From Oxalicibacterium solurbis (lineage in GTDB: Bacteria > Pseudomonadota > Gammaproteobacteria > Burkholderiales > Burkholderiaceae_D), in NCBI RefSeq assembly GCF_014635845.1, contig NZ_BMDP01000003.1:434001-498000 (forward strand): DNA of 64,000 nucleotides. The letters run 5' to 3'. Numbering within the stretch: the first letter of the stretch is position 1; each line of letters starts with the position of its first letter. A program made the position numbers and the translations under genes. The notes beneath the pieces were generated by a model. The model was given only the letters and a program-made list of their open reading frames with translations. It ran no database searches and had not been told where the DNA came from. Positions 1 through 9,179 of this stretch are shown in pieces.

Positions 1-948
1 TTTGCCTTGCGCGAAGCCGATGCCGAAATCGATCTGCTGCGCCAGTTGCTGGCGTCGCAGAACAAGGCGCTCGATTACATCAGCGCACAACATGAACTGG
101 GCGCGGTATCCGGCCTCGACCTGAACCAGCAGCAAGGCCTGACGGCGGCGACGCAAACGCAGCTGACGTTGCTGGAAGACCAGCGCGCGCGTTACCAGAC
201 GGCGATCGCTACCTTGATAGGTGTGCCTGCACCCGACTTTACGCTGGCATCGAATCCTGTGTTGGTGCATGTGCCTGCCGTCCCGCTGACGGCACCGGCC
301 ACGTTGCTGGAGCGCCGTCCCGATGTCGCCGCGGCCGAGCGTGCGATGGCGGCTGCCAATGCGCAGATCGGTGTGGCGCGTAGCGCCTACTTTCCGTCGC
401 TGTTCCTGTCCGGACTGGTGGGCAGCGATGCCAACAAGATCGGCAATCTGTTCACCGCGCCGGCGGCGCTGTGGGCGATCGGTGTCAGCGCAACGCAGAC
501 CGTGTTCGACGGCGGCCGCATCGGCGCCAACGTCGATTTCGCCGAAGCCGGTTATCGGCAGGCGGTTGCCGGCTACCGGCAATCGGTGCTGACGGCTTTT
601 CAGGAAGTGCAGGATGGCCTGAATACCGATGCGGCGCTGACGCAGGCCGGCGCATCGGCCAAAATCGCTGCCGACAGCGCCGACCGCTCACTGGGTTTGT
701 CGATTGACCGTTATCAGAGCGGTGTGGCCGCCAATCTGGAAGTCGTCGTCGCGCAGCAGACGCTGCTCGGCTATCGCCGGCAGGAAGTGCAGTTGCGCGG
801 ACAGCGTTTGCTGAATACAGTGAAACTGATCAAGGCACTTGGCGGCGGCTGGCATGCGCCTGGAATGACGATGCCGGCGGCGGCATCCGCCGAATCTGCA
901 ACGGCAACATCTGTAACATCCGCAACATCCGCAACCCCAGCCAACTGA
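1..948 (+). CDS. RND efflux outer-membrane factor (NodT/OprM family), 3' part
   Basis: The 5' end lies outside the window; the frame is open from base 1 and stops at 948. The product is the C-terminal part of a TolC-like outer-membrane channel that exports substrates delivered by an inner-membrane pump and adaptor. The family signature LLERRPDVAAAER and the typical ending VKLIKALGGGW are visible, as are long alanine- and glutamine-rich helices of the periplasmic barrel. The tail after residue 290 is a low-complexity Ala/Thr/Ser stretch. A two-component system follows 12 bp downstream, so pump and regulator are probably co-transcribed. The rest of the pump should lie upstream of the window. 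Substrate cannot be told from this part. Confidence 0.9.
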   Translation, partial: FALREADAEIDLLRQLLASQNKALDYISAQHELGAVSGLDLNQQQGLTAATQTQLTLLEDQRARYQTAIATLIGVPAPDFTLASNPVLVHVPAVPLTAPATLLERRPDVAAAERAMAAANAQIGVARSAYFPSLFLSGLVGSDANKIGNLFTAPAALWAIGVSATQTVFDGGRIGANVDFAEAGYRQAVAGYRQSVLTAFQEVQDGLNTDAALTQAGASAKIAADSADRSLGLSIDRYQSGVAANLEVVVAQQTLLGYRRQEVQLRGQRLLNTVKLIKALGGGWHAPGMTMPAAASAESATATSVTSATSATPAN

Positions 949-960
949 CGCGAGCGAACG

Positions 961-1635
961 ATGAAGATCCTGGTGATCGAAGACGAGCCGAAGACCGTGG
1001 CCTATCTGCTGCGTGGCCTGACCGAGCAGGGGTATGCGGTCGACGTCGCCAACAACGGCATCGACGGCCAGCACCTGGCGCTGACCGGCGATTACGATGC
1101 GATCGTGCTCGACATCATGATGCCGGACCGCGACGGCCTGTCTGTGCTGCAAGCTCTACGGCGAGAAAAGGACACGCCGGTCATCATGCTGACCGCGCGC
1201 GGTGAAGTCGACGACCGCATCCACGGCCTGCGCAGCGGCGCCGACGATTATCTGGTAAAGCCTTTCTCCTTCCTCGAACTGCTGGCGCGGCTGCAGGCGC
1301 TGGGGCGGCGCGGCCGCCCGCAGGAAGCCGCGCATATCCGCATCGCCGACCTGCACATCGATCTGATCGCACGCCGTGCGGTGCGCGGCGCACGGCGGCT
1401 GGATCTGACGGCGAAGGAGTTTGCACTGCTTGCCGCACTGGCGCGGCATCGCGGACAGGTATTGTCGAAAACCGTGATCGTCGAAATGGTGTGGGACGTC
1501 AGTTTCGACAGCAATACCAACGTCGTGGAAGTGGCGATCAAGCGCCTGCGCGCGAAGCTTGACGAACCGTCCGAAGCCAAGCTGCTGCACACGATACGGG
1601 GCATGGGCTATGTGCTGGAAGAAAAGCATGAGTAA
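961..1635 (+). CDS. OmpR-family response regulator, heavy-metal (CusR/CopR/IrlR) type
   Basis: This 224-residue protein has an N-terminal receiver domain with the acidic pair E7/D8, phospho-acceptor D51 in VLDIMMP, and the KPFSF segment carrying the conserved lysine. A winged-helix DNA-binding domain covers roughly residues 128-220. The sequence pattern matches the CusR/CopR/IrlR subgroup that controls metal or multidrug efflux. It overlaps the downstream kinase gene by 8 bp, which indicates translational coupling. It follows an efflux outer-membrane gene by 12 bp, so that pump is the likely target. The inducing signal is not visible in the sequence. Confidence 0.92.
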   Translation: MKILVIEDEPKTVAYLLRGLTEQGYAVDVANNGIDGQHLALTGDYDAIVLDIMMPDRDGLSVLQALRREKDTPVIMLTARGEVDDRIHGLRSGADDYLVKPFSFLELLARLQALGRRGRPQEAAHIRIADLHIDLIARRAVRGARRLDLTAKEFALLAALARHRGQVLSKTVIVEMVWDVSFDSNTNVVEVAIKRLRAKLDEPSEAKLLHTIRGMGYVLEEKHE

Positions 1636-3043
1636 AGCTGCATCGTCATCGCCGCATGTCACCGGAAGTGCGACCGGACATTCGATCGCGCGCCGTCTGG
1701 CGCTGATGTTCGCGCTGGCGGCTGCCGGCGTGTTCTTCGCAGTGGGCGTCGCGCTGTACAACATCCAGTGCAACGAATTGCATCGTCATCAGCGGCAGGA
1801 AATTCTCACGCGCTACGAATTTGTCGAAAGCCTGATCGCGCGCCGCATGTTCAATACCGAGAAGTGGGCGCTGCTGGAAAGCAAGCTGAAGGAACTGACG
1901 CCGCAGGAAGGCAACGTGACGTACATCGTCACCAGCGACGATCCGCGCTATCGCCTCGGCACGCCTTTTCCGTCCGATGTGAAAACCGTCAAGGAAGGCG
2001 GCGGCGTGCAGCGCGTCTTCATGCCGGAGCGTACCTATTTGACGTTGAGCGGCAGGGTGCCGCCGCTGGGCGACCGGCCGGCCGTGATGCTGACGGTGGG
2101 CGTCGATCCGAGCGCGTTCGATACGACCAGCCATGCCTTGAATGTTGCGCTGGTCATCGCCTCGCTGTTCGGTGTGGCGGCGGTGGCGGCGCTCGGCTGG
2201 TGGATAGCGCGGCGCAGCCTGGCCGCTGTTGACGATCTGTCGCGCCATGCACAGGAGCTGGGGCCGAAGAAGTTGTCGGAACGCCTGCCGGTGTGCAAGC
2301 TGCCAGGCGAACTGGCCGGCCTGGTGCTGTCGTTCAACGGTGCGCTGGAACGCGTCGAGCAGGCTTATATGCAATTGTCGACGTTCAATGCCGACGTCGC
2401 GCATGAACTGCGCACGCCGCTCGGCAACCTGATCGGCCAGACGCAGGTAATCCTGTCGCGCGAGCGCTCGGTGGCAGAGCTGGAAGAAGTATTGCAATCG
2501 AATCTGGAAGAGCTGGAACGCTTGCGTACCATCATCAACGACATGCTGTTTCTGGCGCAGGCCGATCGCGGCATGCGCGCGGACAACCTGGTGCGGGCAT
2601 CGATTGCGCAGGAAGTCGGCAAGAGCGCGGAATTCCTCGACATGCTGCTGGAAGACGCCGGCTGCTCGCTGAAGATCGAAGGCGACGCCGAGGCGGCGAT
2701 CGAGCCGTCGTTGTTCGGCCGCGCGATCACCAACCTGCTGTACAACGCCATTCAGCATTGCGATCGCTGTTCGGCCATCGTGATCCGCATCGCCGAATCG
2801 GAAGACGGCGTGGCGATCACCGTCAGCAATCGTGGCATGCCGATTGCCGCGCATCATGTGGAACGCTTGTTCGATCGCTTCTATCGTGTCGATTCGTCGC
2901 GCACCGACAGCCGCAACAGCCACGGACTCGGTCTGGCGATCGTCAAGGCGATTGCCGTCATGCATGGCGGCACCGTGTTTGCGCAGAGTCGCGACAATGA
3001 AACCACTATCGGCCTGACGATCGCGCACGGCATCGCGCGTTAA
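1628..3043 (+). CDS. Sensor histidine kinase, heavy-metal sensor type
   Basis: This 471-residue membrane kinase is the partner of the preceding regulator. The start at ATG 1628, inside the end of the regulator gene, was chosen because the longer upstream reading is only the regulator gene in another frame. Order of parts: a membrane segment near residues 23-44, a periplasmic region of about 115 residues, a second membrane segment, a HAMP linker, the phospho-acceptor H259 in VAHELRTPL, and an ATPase domain with the G-box HGLGLAI near residue 432. The architecture matches the CopS/CzcS/SilS group. A 12-bp inverted repeat covers its stop codon. Confidence 0.9.
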   Translation: MSKAASSSPHVTGSATGHSIARRLALMFALAAAGVFFAVGVALYNIQCNELHRHQRQEILTRYEFVESLIARRMFNTEKWALLESKLKELTPQEGNVTYIVTSDDPRYRLGTPFPSDVKTVKEGGGVQRVFMPERTYLTLSGRVPPLGDRPAVMLTVGVDPSAFDTTSHALNVALVIASLFGVAAVAALGWWIARRSLAAVDDLSRHAQELGPKKLSERLPVCKLPGELAGLVLSFNGALERVEQAYMQLSTFNADVAHELRTPLGNLIGQTQVILSRERSVAELEEVLQSNLEELERLRTIINDMLFLAQADRGMRADNLVRASIAQEVGKSAEFLDMLLEDAGCSLKIEGDAEAAIEPSLFGRAITNLLYNAIQHCDRCSAIVIRIAESEDGVAITVSNRGMPIAAHHVERLFDRFYRVDSSRTDSRNSHGLGLAIVKAIAVMHGGTVFAQSRDNETTIGLTIAHGIAR

Positions 3044-3056
3044 ACGATGCCGTGCG
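3024..3056. repeat. Inverted repeat across the kinase stop codon
   Basis: CGCACGGCATCG (3024-3035) pairs perfectly with CGATGCCGTGCG (3045-3056) around a 9-base loop that contains the TAA stop. It lies between two convergent genes. No T-run follows on either strand, so a Rho-independent terminator is only a weak possibility. Confidence 0.45.
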
Positions 3057-3094
3057 ATCGGACTCGCGAGTTTGCAAGACGAGACAAGCCGCTT

Positions 3095-4093
3095 TCAGCC
3101 AACCAGTTTCTGCAATTCGCCCCTGGCGATGCCGGACAGCGTGCGCCATGCCAATCCGAGAATGACGATGGTGGCAATGGCGAGCAGCACGCCGGCAACG
3201 ATATCGGTAAAAAGACTCGGTGCATGTGCGGCGTAGCGCAACGATGTCGCCGCCGTCGCAGCCAGCGGAAAACTGGCGGCCCACCACGCGACGCGGAAGG
3301 TGCTGCAGCGCGGCAGATGGCGCAGCCGGCCGAGCAGCACGGCCGTCATGAACAGCATCAGCATGTACAGCGCTTCGGCGAAGAAATCGATGTGGCCGGT
3401 AGTGGCGACATAGGCGGCAAAGCCGACGGCGAACGGCGCGCCCAGAATCAGCAGCGACGGCTGCATGGCTTCCGGCAGCGGATCTTCGTACATCAGCCGC
3501 GACAGGATCAGCGTAAACAACGGAATGGCGAAGAACAGGCCGACGGCCGTGGCGAACATCATGACGTCGTGCAGGGTGTGTTCCCAGCCGAGTGCAGGCA
3601 CGGCAAGCGGAATGTCGATCAGACCCACGGCGGGCACGATCCACGCCGGCGTGGCATGCGCGACCTTTTGCCGTGCAGTGATCCAGCGCGAGACGATGGT
3701 CCAGGCAAATACCGTCATCAGGATCGCGCCTATGCTCCAGACGATACGCGCCAGTGTCAGGTTGATGTCGACCAACAGTAACGGCAACAGCAACAGGCTG
3801 ACCAGCGGCGTGCCAAACAGGTTGCCGGCCACCGGGTGCTGGAATTCTGCGCGTACGGCATCGAAATCGGTAAACGCCTTGATGCCATAGGCGATGCTTT
3901 GTGCAAAGAAGGCCAGGATGGCCAGCGCGGCAAATGCATGCGCAATCCATGACGGTGCGCCGAACTGCGCATGTGCGAGACGCCAGGCGACGGAAAGGCC
4001 GGTAAGCCCCATGACGGCGCCGAACAGCGCTACCGGCAGGTAGCTCAGGCGTTTGCCGGTGGCGGGTGCTTGCGAGGTGGTGACGGTATTCAT
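3095..4093 (-). CDS. TDT/SLAC1-family carrier (TehA/Mae1-like)
   Basis: This is a 332-residue, almost wholly hydrophobic protein with about ten predicted membrane helices, the size and pattern of the tellurite-resistance/dicarboxylate transporter (TDT) family that includes TehA, yeast Mae1 and plant SLAC1. Family members are anion channels or carriers in the inner membrane. A conserved region around SLLLLPLLLVDINL and repeated helix pairs support the call. A good ribosome-binding site (AGGGAGA) precedes ATG 4093. It lies 96 bp downstream of the AhpD-like gene on the same strand, so the two may be co-transcribed and controlled by the divergent AraC regulator. The substrate is not known. Confidence 0.85.
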   Translation of the reverse strand: MNTVTTSQAPATGKRLSYLPVALFGAVMGLTGLSVAWRLAHAQFGAPSWIAHAFAALAILAFFAQSIAYGIKAFTDFDAVRAEFQHPVAGNLFGTPLVSLLLLPLLLVDINLTLARIVWSIGAILMTVFAWTIVSRWITARQKVAHATPAWIVPAVGLIDIPLAVPALGWEHTLHDVMMFATAVGLFFAIPLFTLILSRLMYEDPLPEAMQPSLLILGAPFAVGFAAYVATTGHIDFFAEALYMLMLFMTAVLLGRLRHLPRCSTFRVAWWAASFPLAATAATSLRYAAHAPSLFTDIVAGVLLAIATIVILGLAWRTLSGIARGELQKLVG

Positions 4094-4125
4094 GTTTTCT
4101 CCCTGATGGAAGCGACAGGCATTGC

Positions 4126-4179
4126 GGCCCGTTCGTTGCGGTGATGTATCAACATAATCAACAACGCGATGAACGGGCC
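4126..4179. repeat. Inverted repeat between AhpD-like gene and TDT carrier gene
   Basis: GGCCCGTTC (4126-4134) and GAACGGGCC (4171-4179) form 9-bp perfect arms separated by 36 bases in the gap between two genes of the same strand. It may shape the mRNA or mark a processing or partial termination site. No T-run is present. Confidence 0.35.
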
Positions 4180-4189
4180 GTATTGCGTA

Positions 4190-4528
4190 TCAGGCCTTGG
4201 TGGCGGTGATTGCGTCGAGTGCGCGCGCCGTATAGACCATTGCTGCGCCGGCATTCATCGCAATGGCGACGCTCAGCGCGTCGGCGAGCTCTTCCTGCGT
4301 CACGCCTTGTTGCAGGGCGCGTTGCGCATGAATGGCAATACAGCCGTCGCAGCGCGTGGTCACCGCTACCGCCAGCGAAATCAGTTCGGCGGTCTTGCCG
4401 TCGAGGCGGCCGGGTTTGGTGGCGGCGCCGGCCAGTGCCTGATAACCCTTGACGGTATCCGGCGACAGGGTGGCGTAATCGCCGACGCGTTGCATGAGTT
4501 CGGTGCGGTAGTTGTTCCAGTCCAGCAT
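4190..4528 (-). CDS. AhpD-like carboxymuconolactone decarboxylase-family protein
   Basis: This 112-residue protein is a single alkylhydroperoxidase-D/CMD domain. It carries the redox motif CDGC (C60, C63) followed by H67, the arrangement seen in AhpD-type peroxidases. ATG 4528 was chosen because AAGGAGAAAA lies directly upstream; the frame could extend to 4570 but without a ribosome-binding site. It is divergent from an AraC-family regulator with about 110 bp between them, a common arrangement for a regulator and its target. The likely role is removal of a peroxide or a reactive organic compound; the physiological reductant is unknown. Confidence 0.88.
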   Translation of the reverse strand: MLDWNNYRTELMQRVGDYATLSPDTVKGYQALAGAATKPGRLDGKTAELISLAVAVTTRCDGCIAIHAQRALQQGVTQEELADALSVAIAMNAGAAMVYTARALDAITATKA

Positions 4529-4640
4529 GATTTTCTCCTTGGGTTGCGGCGCGACGGGCGTCGCTGCCATGGAGACAGTATTGCGTACGGCATCGATATC
4601 ATGAATACTGTCGCGTATTCATTTTTAGCTGATTCGTATC

Positions 4641-5570
4641 ATGGATGCATTGACCCGCCTGATCCAGCTGGCCCGGCCCCAGGCCAGCCTGGAATTGCGC
4701 TGCCAGCTCACCGGCAAGTTCGCGCTGCCGCATCAGTCGCCGACGACTGTCGCTCCCTTTCATCTGGCCTTGCACGGCCGTTGCGCGATCGAGGCGCAGG
4801 ACGGTTCGGTGCTGACGCTGGAAGCTGGCGACATGGTGATGTTTCCGCGCGGCGGCGCACACTGGATACGCGATATCGAGTTGCGTGCCAAGCGCGCAAC
4901 GTCGCCGACCTTCTCGCACGACGGTTTGCTGAAGCTCGAGCGCGTCGGCAGCGGAGAACCGGACATCGACCTGCTGTGCGGTCGTTTCGAATATGCAAAC
5001 GGGCCAGCGGCGTTGCTGCTGCGTGCGCTGCCCGATCCCTTGCACGTATCGCTGGCGGATGGTGATGGTAATGGCGACGGTGCCTCGCGCCTGCATGCGC
5101 TGGTGTCGCTGATGCGCGATGAGTCGGAGCGGCGCCAGCCCGGCGCACTGGCCATCGTTACCGCATTGAGTCAGGCACTGTTCGCGATGGCCTTGCGTGC
5201 TTACGGTGCGCAGAACCCCGATGCATCCAATGTATTGACGCTCTCCTCCGATCCGCGGCTGGGGCCGTCGATACGGGCGCTGCTGGCAGAACCAGGACGG
5301 GCGTGGAGCATCGAGGAACTGGGCGGCTTGTCGGCCATGTCGCGCGCGACCTATGCGCGGCATTTCCGCGAGAAGTCCGGCATGACGGTGTGGGAATTCC
5401 TCAGCCAGGTACGCATGACGATTGCCGCGAACCTGCTGCGACAGACTACGCGCAACGCGGCAGATATCGGCATGGAAGTCGGCTATCAGTCGGAAGCCGC
5501 ATTCGGCAAGGCGTTTCAGCAGTTCATGGGCGTGCCGCCGGGACGGTATCGCCGCAATGCGCAGGCTTAG
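4641..5570 (+). CDS. AraC-family transcriptional regulator with N-terminal cupin
   Basis: The 309-residue protein has an N-terminal cupin-type ligand domain (about residues 1-190, with LEAGDMVMFPRGGAHWI near residue 60) and a C-terminal AraC double helix-turn-helix (about residues 205-305, with MSRATYARHFREKSGM and the second helix region ending in VPPGRYRR). It matches the family of regulators often found divergent from an AhpD-like gene or a short-chain oxidoreductase. The shared intergenic region 4529-4640 is the probable operator. The effector is not known. Confidence 0.9.
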   Translation: MDALTRLIQLARPQASLELRCQLTGKFALPHQSPTTVAPFHLALHGRCAIEAQDGSVLTLEAGDMVMFPRGGAHWIRDIELRAKRATSPTFSHDGLLKLERVGSGEPDIDLLCGRFEYANGPAALLLRALPDPLHVSLADGDGNGDGASRLHALVSLMRDESERRQPGALAIVTALSQALFAMALRAYGAQNPDASNVLTLSSDPRLGPSIRALLAEPGRAWSIEELGGLSAMSRATYARHFREKSGMTVWEFLSQVRMTIAANLLRQTTRNAADIGMEVGYQSEAAFGKAFQQFMGVPPGRYRRNAQA

Positions 5571-5612
5571 TTAGATACGTTCGAAGAGAATAGTGCAGTT
5601 GTGTACATGACC

Positions 5613-5638
5613 GATGCGGCGTATATGCAGGCCGCATC
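5613..5638. repeat. Stem-loop between convergent genes
   Basis: GATGCGGC (5613-5620) pairs with GCCGCATC (5631-5638). A second, outer pair CGAAGAG (5582-5588) and CTCTTCG (5642-5648) would extend the fold. It lies between the AraC gene and the MFS gene, whose 3' ends face each other, so it may help terminate both transcripts. There is no clear T-run. Confidence 0.4.
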
Positions 5639-5656
5639 CGCCCTCTTCGGCAATCG

Positions 5657-7144
5657 TTAGCGTGCAGCCGTATTGCCTGTGGTGTTGCCCGTGGCAGTGG
5701 CTGCGGCATGGTTTATCCCGCGCAAGCGATCATGACGCCGGTGATAGAAGAAGGCGCTGACCAGCAGCACCGCCATCAATACGAATTCGGTACCAAGTGC
5801 CGTGACGATCGCCTGCAGATAATCGCCACCCTGATGCAGGACTTGCGCGAGCACGGTGCCGAGCAGCGCCGAGCCGAGGCCAAAAGAAGCCTGCTGCACC
5901 GTCGACAGCATGGAGCTGCCGGCACCAGCCTGTTCGGTCGGCATATCGGACAGGCCGATGCGGAAGAAGCTGCCGACGATCAATGCCTGGCCGAAGCCGA
6001 TCAACATCGTCGCCGGAATCAGCTGCAGCACACCGGGATGCGGCCACGTCAGTTTCAATGTCAGTATCAGTCCCAGCAAGCCGATCATCTGGATCACGCA
6101 GCCCAGCATCAGCGTCGGCGCCTGCCCGATGCGGCGAACGAAGCGTGCACTGTTCAGCGACGACAGGAAGTAGGTTGCGCCCATCGCGATGAAGGAATTG
6201 CCGGCCTGCAGCGGCGATAGTCCGGCACCGCTCTGCAGCGTCAGCGACATCGCGAACATGTAGCCGCTCCAGCACGAGAAGAACAGCACGGCGATGACGA
6301 GGCCGAAGCGCGTGCTCGGAATGCGTAGCAAAGCCGGCGGCAGTAACGGATGGGCGCCGCGCCGTTCTTCATTGCGTTCGACGCGCCACAGCCAGGCCAG
6401 CAGCGGCGGCACTGCTATCAGCAGGGCGATGTACGGCCATGACCAGTGGCGTACCGGTCCGAGCGCCAGCGGCAGCAGCAGGCTGACGATGACCATTGCC
6501 AGCAGTGTGGTGCCGGACCAGTCGATGTCGGTGCGCGTGGCGCGCTTCGTTTCCGGAATCCAGCGCGGCGTTGCGATCAGCAATGCCGCGCAGATCGGCA
6601 GGTTGATCAGGAACACGCTGCGCCAGCCGAGTCCGGCGATGTCGGCCGAGACGAGGAAGCCGCCCAACACCTGGCCGATGATGAAGGCCAGTCCGCCGAT
6701 TGCGCCGTAATAGCCGATCGCGCGCGAATGTTCATGACCTGAAAGTCCGACATGGATCGTGGCCAGAATCTGCGGCACGATCAGCGCCGCGCCCACGCCC
6801 TGCAGCATGCGTGCGAACAGCAACATCCAGATCGAACCGGCAAGGCCGCACAGCAGCGATGCGATGCCGAAGACCTGCACGCCCCACAAGAACAGTTTCC
6901 GTCGTCCGAAGTTGTCGCCGAGTCGGCCGCCCATCGCCAGGCAGACCGCGAAGGCGACGCCGTAGACGGCGACGATCAGTTCCAGTTCGGTCGCGCTTGC
7001 GTGAAAGGTTTGCGCGATCGCGTCGAGCGCGACGTTGACGATGGAAAAGTCGATCTGCGGCAGCAGTTGGCCGGCGAGAAGCACGGCAAGACCGGCAGCG
7101 CCGAGCTGGCTGCCGGTGGCAGAAGGGGCGGAAGAGGAGGACAT
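5657..7144 (-). CDS. MFS exporter, DHA2 (14-helix) drug:proton antiporter family
   Basis: The 495-residue protein has the length and hydrophobic pattern of a 14-helix DHA2 transporter such as EmrB or QacA. The motif MGGRLGDNFGRRKLFLWG near residue 75 is the family's motif A, and VPQILATIHVGL near residue 125 fits motif B. Such proteins export drugs or toxic organic compounds using the proton gradient. No adaptor (EmrA-type) gene adjoins it. ATG 7144 has no strong ribosome-binding site, but no better start is visible. The gene stands alone between a convergent AraC gene and a co-directional sulfate-permease-like gene. Confidence 0.9.
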   Translation of the reverse strand: MSSSSAPSATGSQLGAAGLAVLLAGQLLPQIDFSIVNVALDAIAQTFHASATELELIVAVYGVAFAVCLAMGGRLGDNFGRRKLFLWGVQVFGIASLLCGLAGSIWMLLFARMLQGVGAALIVPQILATIHVGLSGHEHSRAIGYYGAIGGLAFIIGQVLGGFLVSADIAGLGWRSVFLINLPICAALLIATPRWIPETKRATRTDIDWSGTTLLAMVIVSLLLPLALGPVRHWSWPYIALLIAVPPLLAWLWRVERNEERRGAHPLLPPALLRIPSTRFGLVIAVLFFSCWSGYMFAMSLTLQSGAGLSPLQAGNSFIAMGATYFLSSLNSARFVRRIGQAPTLMLGCVIQMIGLLGLILTLKLTWPHPGVLQLIPATMLIGFGQALIVGSFFRIGLSDMPTEQAGAGSSMLSTVQQASFGLGSALLGTVLAQVLHQGGDYLQAIVTALGTEFVLMAVLLVSAFFYHRRHDRLRGINHAAATATGNTTGNTAAR

Positions 7145-7240
7145 GAAGAGCCGAAACGTGATGCGGAGCAGGCATGGTAGCCGTAATGCGGCGAAGCTGC
7201 TGGCGACGTCGCAATGCCCATTTTCACGGTGTGGCTATCG

Positions 7241-8728
<1,488 letters not shown>

Positions 8729-9179
8729 CGGTGGCAGTCGGAATGAGCGATGCGGCAATCGACGGCAAAGGCCGCATTGCAAGCATCAAGGGTAATCATG
8801 TGCATATCGCATCGTGCGGATGCGAGGAAGTGCCAGGACCATTCTGCGCGAACGATCACGCGGAACAGACAATGGAAGATGGCAGCGGAAAGGCGTGAAC
8901 TACATCGGTATGCGGAAAGTGTGTGGAGACGCGATCTGCTGAGGCATCAGGCGAACGCAGGCGCCATGGTAAACGATGCGGCTATTGTTGGCAAAACGTG
9001 CCGGAAAGGAAACGTTCATGACATGGCGTCTCGCCGTCAGGGCCAGCGTACGGAATCACGCAAGAAATCACGCGCAAGTGGCGGCGGCGGAACCGATAGT
9101 CGCTGAGCTGATTCCGCCAACCCTGTTTCGTTAGATGCGTTGATTCAACCGCATTACGGTACGCGGTTTTATTCCAGCA
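8729..9179. other. Intergenic region between sulP-like and outer-membrane factor genes
   Basis: No convincing gene is seen in this 451-bp stretch. It must hold the promoter of the minus-strand SulP gene. A short stem, AACCGC (9147-9152) with GCGGTT (9163-9168), is followed by TTATT on the plus strand, but no plus-strand gene ends nearby. Open frames on the plus strand lack family-like composition and ribosome-binding sites. Confidence 0.5.

Noticed and set aside
1156..3028. Minus-strand frames opposite the first response regulator and kinase
   Set aside because: Antisense to genes with full domain signatures; no ribosome-binding site or family motif.
4126..4179. Possible riboswitch in the AhpD/TDT gap
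   Set aside because: Only one inverted repeat was seen and no known aptamer core matched.
8750..9106. Plus-strand frame of 118 codons between the SulP and outer-membrane-factor genes
   Set aside because: The sequence has no recognised family and no clear ribosome-binding site; it overlaps the likely promoter of the SulP gene.
9147..9170. Stem with TTATT tail on the plus strand
   Set aside because: The arms are only 6 bp and no plus-strand gene ends nearby, so a terminator is not supported.
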